DNA of 8,888 bases from positions 1 through 8,888 of the forward strand of contig PKTC01000033.1 in the NCBI GenBank assembly GCA_002869305.1. The letters run 5' to 3'. Below, in pieces: positions 6,139 to 8,888 of the stretch. This DNA comes from Marinilabiliales bacterium (GTDB lineage: Bacteria > Bacteroidota > Bacteroidia > Bacteroidales > UBA12077). Positions within the stretch are counted from its first letter, which is position 1; each line of letters starts with the position of its first letter. The position numbers and the translations under genes were made by a program. The notes beneath the pieces are model-generated. The model saw nothing but the letters and a program-made list of their open reading frames with translations, did no database searches and had not been told where the DNA came from.

Positions 6139-6777
6139 ATGGAGATTATAAATAACGGAGTTAAAACTTTTGACGATAGCGGATATACGAGGATTGATAA
6201 ATGGGATGATGAAAAAACTGCGAAACTGGCTGAACACTACAAGGCAATTTTAGAATTAATTGGAGAAAATACGGAGCGTGAAGGTTTACTTGATACTCCA
6301 GACAGAGTTGCTAAGGCCATACAGTTCTTAACCAAAGGTTACAACATTGAACCTAAGGACATTTTAAAATCTGCGATCTTTAAGGAAGATTACAAGCAAA
6401 TGGTTATCGTAAAAGACATTGAACTATATTCAATGTGCGAACATCATATGATTCCCTTCTACGGAAAAGCTCATGTTGCTTACATTCCTAATAAATACAT
6501 CACAGGATTAAGTAAAGTTGCACATGTAGTCGAAGCCTATGCACGCAGATTACAGGTTCAGGAACGATTAACCATGCAAATACGAGATTGTTTGCAAGAA
6601 ACTTTAGATCCTATGGGAGTTGCTGTTGTGATAGAAGCATCTCACATGTGCATGCAAATGAGAGGTGTGCAAAAACAAAATTCGGTAACAACCACCTCTG
6701 CATTTACTGGTATATTTCTGCGTGATACGAAGACTCGTGAAGAGTTTATCCACCTAATTACATCAAAACTTAGTTAA
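6139..6777 (+). CDS. folE: GTP cyclohydrolase I
   Basis: Cytoplasmic zinc enzyme, usually a homodecamer, that converts GTP to 7,8-dihydroneopterin triphosphate, the entry to folate, and to pterin or queuosine products. The 212-aa protein has the variable N-terminal arm (1-30), then the conserved start TPDRVAKA (53-60). SMCEHHMIPFYGKAH (98-112) carries zinc ligands C100 and H103, plus H102 corresponding to the catalytic His. HMCMQMRGV (169-177) carries the third ligand C171. TTTSAFTGIF (184-193) is the C-terminal signature. All key residues are present and the length is normal. It is the type I enzyme, not zinc-independent FolE2. It follows the PTPS-family gene by 6 bp, supplying that enzyme's substrate. 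A terminator hairpin sits about 20 bp downstream. Confidence 0.97.
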   Translation: MEIINNGVKTFDDSGYTRIDKWDDEKTAKLAEHYKAILELIGENTEREGLLDTPDRVAKAIQFLTKGYNIEPKDILKSAIFKEDYKQMVIVKDIELYSMCEHHMIPFYGKAHVAYIPNKYITGLSKVAHVVEAYARRLQVQERLTMQIRDCLQETLDPMGVAVVIEASHMCMQMRGVQKQNSVTTTSAFTGIFLRDTKTREEFIHLITSKLS

Positions 6778-6797
6778 ATAAAATATATTTAATATAA

Positions 6798-6838
6798 AAA
6801 ATACCATTTCGATAATTTTGACTCGTAAATGGTATTTT
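6798..6838 (+). terminator. Terminator hairpin after folE
   Basis: A perfect 12-bp inverted repeat (AAAATACCATTT at 6798-6809 with AAATGGTATTTT at 6827-6838) has a 17-nt loop. Within the loop, CGA and TCG can add 3 bp after a 1-nt bulge. The right arm ends in TTTT and is followed by CTTATTTTTG. The stem is AT-rich, so it is weaker than the one at 629-661. The loop holds the -33 element of the predicted fabD promoter. Confidence 0.7.
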
Positions 6839-6848
6839 CTTATTTTTG
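6817..6848 (+). promoter_or_regulatory. Candidate fabD promoter overlapping the folE terminator
   Basis: TTTG at 6817-6820 (-33) and TATTTTTG at 6841-6848 (-7, exact TAnnTTTG) are 20 bases apart, the best promoter match in the window. Transcription would start near 6855, leaving about 40 nt of A-rich leader before fabD. The -33 lies in the loop of the upstream terminator and the -7 lies just after its right arm. Confidence 0.65.
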
Positions 6849-6893
6849 TCGGCTGTTATTTAGGATATTGAATATTAATTAAAACATAAACAA

Positions 6894-7766
6894 ATGAAAG
6901 CATACGTATTCCCAGGTCAGGGAGCACAATTTGTTGGAATGGGTAAAGATCTTTACGAGAACTTTCCTGTAGCCAAAGATATGTTCGAAAAAGCAAATGA
7001 AATATTGGGTTTTAGAATTACTGATCTCATGTTTGATGGTACGGAAGAGGATTTAAAACAAACAAAAGTTACTCAACCTGCTATTTTCTTGCATTCTGTT
7101 ATCTTAGCCAAAACATTAGAATATTTTAAACCAGAAATGGTTGCAGGACATTCATTGGGCGAGTTTTCTGCATTAGTTGCTAATGGAGCTTTATCTTTCG
7201 AAGATGGATTACAACTAGTATACAAACGTGCTTTGGCCATGCAAAAAGCTTGTGAAGTGGAGCAATCCACCATGGCAGCCATTATAGGTTTAGAAGATAA
7301 GGTTGTAGAAGATATTTGTGCTGAAATCGAGGAAGTAGTTGTTCCTGCAAATTATAACTGCCCGGGCCAATTGGTTATTTCAGGCTCAATGAAGGGAATC
7401 GAAGTTGCTTGTGAGAAACTAACTGAAGCAGGAGCAAAACGTGCTTTACCTTTAAAAGTTGGTGGCGCATTCCATTCACCATTAATGGAACCTGCAAGAG
7501 TTGAATTAGCCGAAGCCATTAACTCAACCAATTTCAATACTCCCATTTGTCCGGTTTATCAGAATGTTGATGCAAAGCCTTATACAAATGCTGCTCAAAT
7601 TAAAGAGAACTTAATTAAGCAATTAACTTCGCCCGTAAAATGGACATACATTATGCAAAATATGATTGCTGATGGAATGACATCATATACAGAGGTTGGA
7701 CCGGGAACTGTACTGCAAGGATTACTTAAAAAAGTTGACAGACAAATTCCTACACAAAGCGCTTAA
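6894..7766 (+). CDS. fabD: Malonyl-CoA:ACP transacylase
   Basis: Transfers malonyl from CoA to acyl carrier protein, supplying the extender unit for type II fatty acid synthesis in the cytoplasm. The 290-aa protein is of normal length. FPGQGAQFVGMG (6-17) forms the oxyanion region with Q9. GHSLGEFSAL (85-94) carries the nucleophile S87. R112 (YKRALAMQ) should bind the malonyl carboxylate. GGAFHSPLME (190-199) holds the catalytic H194. KQLTSPVKW (242-250) and EVGPG (267-271) complete the fold. The ferredoxin-like small subdomain spans about 125-190. The ATG at 6894 follows an A-rich leader and gives the family N-terminus. Unlike in many bacteria, no acpP, fabG, fabF or fabH is adjacent, so it appears monocistronic with its own promoter and terminator. 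It converges on the osmC-family gene. Confidence 0.97.
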   Translation: MKAYVFPGQGAQFVGMGKDLYENFPVAKDMFEKANEILGFRITDLMFDGTEEDLKQTKVTQPAIFLHSVILAKTLEYFKPEMVAGHSLGEFSALVANGALSFEDGLQLVYKRALAMQKACEVEQSTMAAIIGLEDKVVEDICAEIEEVVVPANYNCPGQLVISGSMKGIEVACEKLTEAGAKRALPLKVGGAFHSPLMEPARVELAEAINSTNFNTPICPVYQNVDAKPYTNAAQIKENLIKQLTSPVKWTYIMQNMIADGMTSYTEVGPGTVLQGLLKKVDRQIPTQSA

Positions 7767-7778
7767 AATAAAAATAAC

Positions 7779-7809
7779 ATGTCATACTTCGATAAACTCA
7801 GTATGACAT
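7779..7809. repeat. REP-like hairpin unit, copy B forward half
   Basis: A perfect 9-bp inverted repeat, ATGTCATAC at 7779-7787 with GTATGACAT at 7801-7809, surrounds a 13-nt loop. The segment 7788-7802, TTCGATAAACTCAGT, is identical to 3018-3032 in copy A. It starts 13 bp after the fabD stop. With the following hairpin it repeats the forward-then-inverted arrangement of copy A. Confidence 0.8.
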
Positions 7810-7820
7810 TGGAATATTTA

Positions 7821-7867
7821 AAAAGTTGTCATATTGAGCTAGTCGAAATATGCACAACTTTTTTTTA
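7821..7867. terminator. Bidirectional terminator between fabD and the osmC-family gene
   Basis: AAAAGTTGT (7821-7829) pairs with ACAACTTTT (7854-7862), and CATAT (7830-7834) pairs with ATATG (7848-7852) across a 1-nt bulge, making a 14-bp stem. On the plus strand it runs into TTTTTTTTT, a typical terminator for fabD. On the minus strand it runs into TTTTTAAAT, so it can also stop the osmC transcript, whose stop codon lies 10 bp away. Its centre (7830-7852) is the inverted REP-like unit, related to 3051-3073. Confidence 0.85.
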
Positions 7868-7876
7868 TTATGATTC

Positions 7877-8296
7877 TTAATCCTTAAATTTTAACGTGAC
7901 ATTTTGTTTCGTTTCATCATGAACACTTAACGGTACAGGAGAAACCTTTACTAAAGCCTGAAGTATCTTCTTTTGTTTATCTGTTAAATCGAACATTGTA
8001 AAATCGTATTCAATTTTAACTTCTGCAACTCTTCTTGGGTTCTCCGACATGATCTTCCATGTTTTTGCAGTGGCTCCATCAATACTAAAACCACTTGCTT
8101 CAGCTTTTATTCCCATGATAGTAAAAATGCAACTTGCAAGAGAAGTTGCTAATAAATCAGTTGGCGAAAAAGTTTCACCTTTACCATGATTATCCACAGG
8201 AGCATCGGTAATTAATTTATTTCCTGATCGAACATGAGTAGCTTCTGTTCTTAATTGTCCGGTATAAGTTGTTCTTATTGTTTCGATGGTTTCCAT
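7877..8296 (-). CDS. OsmC/Ohr-family protein with a single cysteine
   Basis: A 139-aa protein of the OsmC/Ohr superfamily. Members with two cysteines reduce organic hydroperoxides in the cytoplasm, usually as dimers. The N-terminal beta-rich part spans residues 1-40. FSPTDLLATSLASCIFTIMGIKA lies at about 43-65, with C56 at the start of the central helix, the usual position of the peroxidatic Cys. The second family Cys normally sits in a CPV-like motif. Here that position reads KVSPVPLSVH with S119, and C56 is the only cysteine in the protein. So it belongs with OsmC-like proteins of uncertain activity; it may need an external thiol or may not be a peroxidase at all. No symbol is given. It converges on fabD, and a palindrome plus -7 box lie directly upstream. 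Confidence 0.9.
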   Translation of the reverse strand: METIETIRTTYTGQLRTEATHVRSGNKLITDAPVDNHGKGETFSPTDLLATSLASCIFTIMGIKAEASGFSIDGATAKTWKIMSENPRRVAEVKIEYDFTMFDLTDKQKKILQALVKVSPVPLSVHDETKQNVTLKFKD

Positions 8297-8305
8297 ATAA
8301 TATTC

Positions 8306-8332
8306 TTTTGTTATTAGTATATAACAAAAATA
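8306..8332 (-). promoter_or_regulatory. Palindromic operator candidate over the osmC-family promoter
   Basis: TTTTGTTAT (8306-8314) and ATAACAAAA (8321-8329) form a perfect 9-bp inverted repeat with a 6-nt spacer. The minus strand reads TATTTTTG across 8332-8325, an exact TAnnTTTG -7 box that overlaps one arm. Transcription would start near 8318, inside the palindrome, and the gene's ATG is about 10 bp beyond the other arm. A dimeric repressor bound here would block initiation. No -33 TTG is clear. The stem has no T-run, so it is unlikely to be a terminator. Confidence 0.5.
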
Positions 8333-8391
8333 TGGAAATTTAGTTCTGGAATCTTAATTTGATAATTGATATTTGGGAATTGTTCATTGAA

Positions 8392-8622
8392 CTATGCATG
8401 ACCACAGCCAGCACAACTCACTTTACCAGTTATTTTATCAATTTCTCTGCGGCACTTTATTTCCTCATGTTTGGCACAGGACAAGCCAAGTTTACGCATT
8501 TCTTTGTTTCCTCCTACCGAAGTTTGAGGAAACTTCTTTTTTCGAAAGAAAATATTGAATCCTATTGCAATAAACGATATTGAAATTAATCCAAATACTA
8601 AAAGAAGTACTTCTATAAACAT
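8392..8622 (-). CDS. Small single-pass membrane protein with cysteine-rich tail
   Basis: A 76-aa protein I cannot assign to a named function. Residues 3-26 are a strong hydrophobic helix (VLLLVFGLISISFIAIGF), followed by RKKK at 27-30. This suggests an N-out, C-in orientation with a cytoplasmic tail. The tail has PQTSVGGNKEMRKLGLSCAK (32-51) and then further cysteines: C49, C57, C70 and C73, with H52 and H75 nearby, ending in SCAGCGHA. The spacing C-x7-C-x12-C-x2-C could bind zinc or an iron-sulfur cluster, or form disulfides. The KFP..NKEMRK..CAK arrangement looks like one recurring in short Bacteroidota membrane proteins, from memory and unverified. An exact -7 box precedes it. A 74-codon frame on the opposite strand over the same bases is judged a shadow. 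Confidence 0.7.
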   Translation of the reverse strand: MFIEVLLLVFGLISISFIAIGFNIFFRKKKFPQTSVGGNKEMRKLGLSCAKHEEIKCRREIDKITGKVSCAGCGHA

Positions 8623-8654
8623 TAATTAAATTTTGTTGTTATACTTTTCGAATA

Positions 8655-8662
8655 CAAAGATA
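8655..8662 (-). promoter_or_regulatory. Candidate -7 box for the small cysteine-rich membrane protein
   Basis: The minus strand reads TATCTTTG, an exact TAnnTTTG match, 32 bases upstream of the ATG. The same octamer precedes mqnB. No TTG lies at the expected -33 distance. It supports the minus-strand gene over the opposing frame. Confidence 0.45.
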
Positions 8663-8768
8663 GATATTTAAATTTATATTGATATATCTAAATCTTTAGA
8701 TTCTTATTTAATTTTAGTAATTTAATAATATTGAAGAGATAGATTTACCTTGATTAATTAGCATAGAT

Positions 8769-8888
8769 ATGAGTACACAAACATTAGACAAAAAAACCAA
8801 AGCAAAATCAACTTTTAATAAAACTGAAGTTTTAAACGATTACAAATTAGCAAATCTAAGTCGTCAGATTAGTTTATTCGGTAGAAAA
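8769..8888 (+). CDS. Probable E1 2-oxoacid dehydrogenase, N-terminal fragment
   Basis: ATG 8769 opens a frame of exactly 40 codons that runs off the window. The first 20 residues are Lys/Thr-rich and look disordered. The next part, EVLNDYKLANLSRQISLFGRK (residues 20-40, with R32, Q33 and the terminal GRK), resembles the opening of thiamine-diphosphate-dependent branched-chain/2-oxoacid dehydrogenase E1 proteins of Bacteroidota, where a similar SRQ-SL-GRKE segment precedes the alpha domain. In that group alpha and beta parts are often fused into one long chain; the fragment is too short to show this. The gene diverges from the small cysteine-rich membrane gene across 146 bp. I see no convincing promoter box directly upstream. 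Presence of a coding start is fairly secure; the product is tentative. Confidence 0.55.
   Translation, partial: MSTQTLDKKTKAKSTFNKTEVLNDYKLANLSRQISLFGRK

Noticed and set aside
7073..7546. Two minus-strand open frames within fabD (7073-7282 and 7352-7546)
   Set aside because: Both are antisense to conserved fabD segments, including the GHSLG and GAFHSP motifs, and have no features of their own.
3014..7867. CRISPR array or insertion-sequence ends
   Set aside because: The repeated units occur only twice, 4.7 kb apart, each as an inverted pair. There is no regular spacing, no transposase between them, and ordinary housekeeping genes lie in the interval.
8382..8392. Small palindrome GTTCA-T-TGAAC at the end of the cysteine-rich gene
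   Set aside because: A 1-nt loop cannot form a hairpin, there is no T-run, and 5-bp dyads are expected by chance in this AT-rich DNA.
8359..8583. Plus-strand 74-codon open frame
   Set aside because: It starts at TTG, has no recognisable domain, and mirrors the minus-strand gene at 8392-8622, which has an ATG, a clear membrane helix, a Cys pattern and a -7 box.
8623..8768. Promoter for the rightmost gene (TACCTTG at 8746-8752 with TTG at 8731-8733)
   Set aside because: The -7 is one base short and the spacing is only 12 bases, well below the usual 19-21.

Overview
The window looks like a chromosomal housekeeping stretch from a member of the Bacteroidota. The DNA is AT-rich with short, A-rich leaders and little classical Shine-Dalgarno sequence. 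Several genes are preceded by the Bacteroidota promoter element TAnnTTTG (-7), sometimes with TTG about 20 bases upstream (-33). The protein set also fits: futalosine-pathway menaquinone enzymes, an LPS heptose epimerase, and what appears to be the start of a Bacteroidota-style E1 2-oxoacid dehydrogenase. The futalosine route argues against lineages that use the classical Men pathway, such as Bacteroides. I cannot name a genus.

Layout. Positions 1-1307 (minus) hold two adjacent superoxide dismutases of different metal type. An Fe-type enzyme is cut by the window's left edge, and a complete Mn-type enzyme lies upstream of it; an intrinsic terminator separates them. Positions 1421-3000 (plus) hold a MATE-family exporter and a 66-residue DUF1858 protein with a CxxC pair. 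Positions 3087-5605 (minus) hold a compact probable operon read mqnB, mqnD, hldD, joining two menaquinone steps to ADP-heptose epimerisation. Positions 5719-6777 (plus) hold a two-gene pterin unit, a PTPS/QueD-family protein and GTP cyclohydrolase I. Positions 6894-7766 (plus) hold fabD, whose predicted promoter overlaps the folE terminator. Positions 7877-8622 (minus) hold a single-cysteine OsmC-family protein and a small membrane-anchored cysteine-rich protein. Position 8769 to the right edge (plus) is the first 40 codons of a probable thiamine-diphosphate E1 dehydrogenase.

How the genes fit together. mqnB/mqnD serve respiratory quinone synthesis. The PTPS-family gene and folE share the 7,8-dihydroneopterin triphosphate branch point. 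fabD feeds malonyl-ACP to fatty acid synthesis. A loose redox theme (two SODs, OsmC, a CxxC mini-protein) runs through the window, but these genes are not in one operon.

I find no phage, insertion sequence, CRISPR array, tRNA, rRNA or defence system. The least ordinary items are a REP-like inverted repeat family found at both convergent gene junctions and nowhere else here, a promoter embedded in a terminator, a perfect palindrome over the osmC promoter, and the small cysteine-rich membrane protein. No non-coding stretch exceeds 300 bases.
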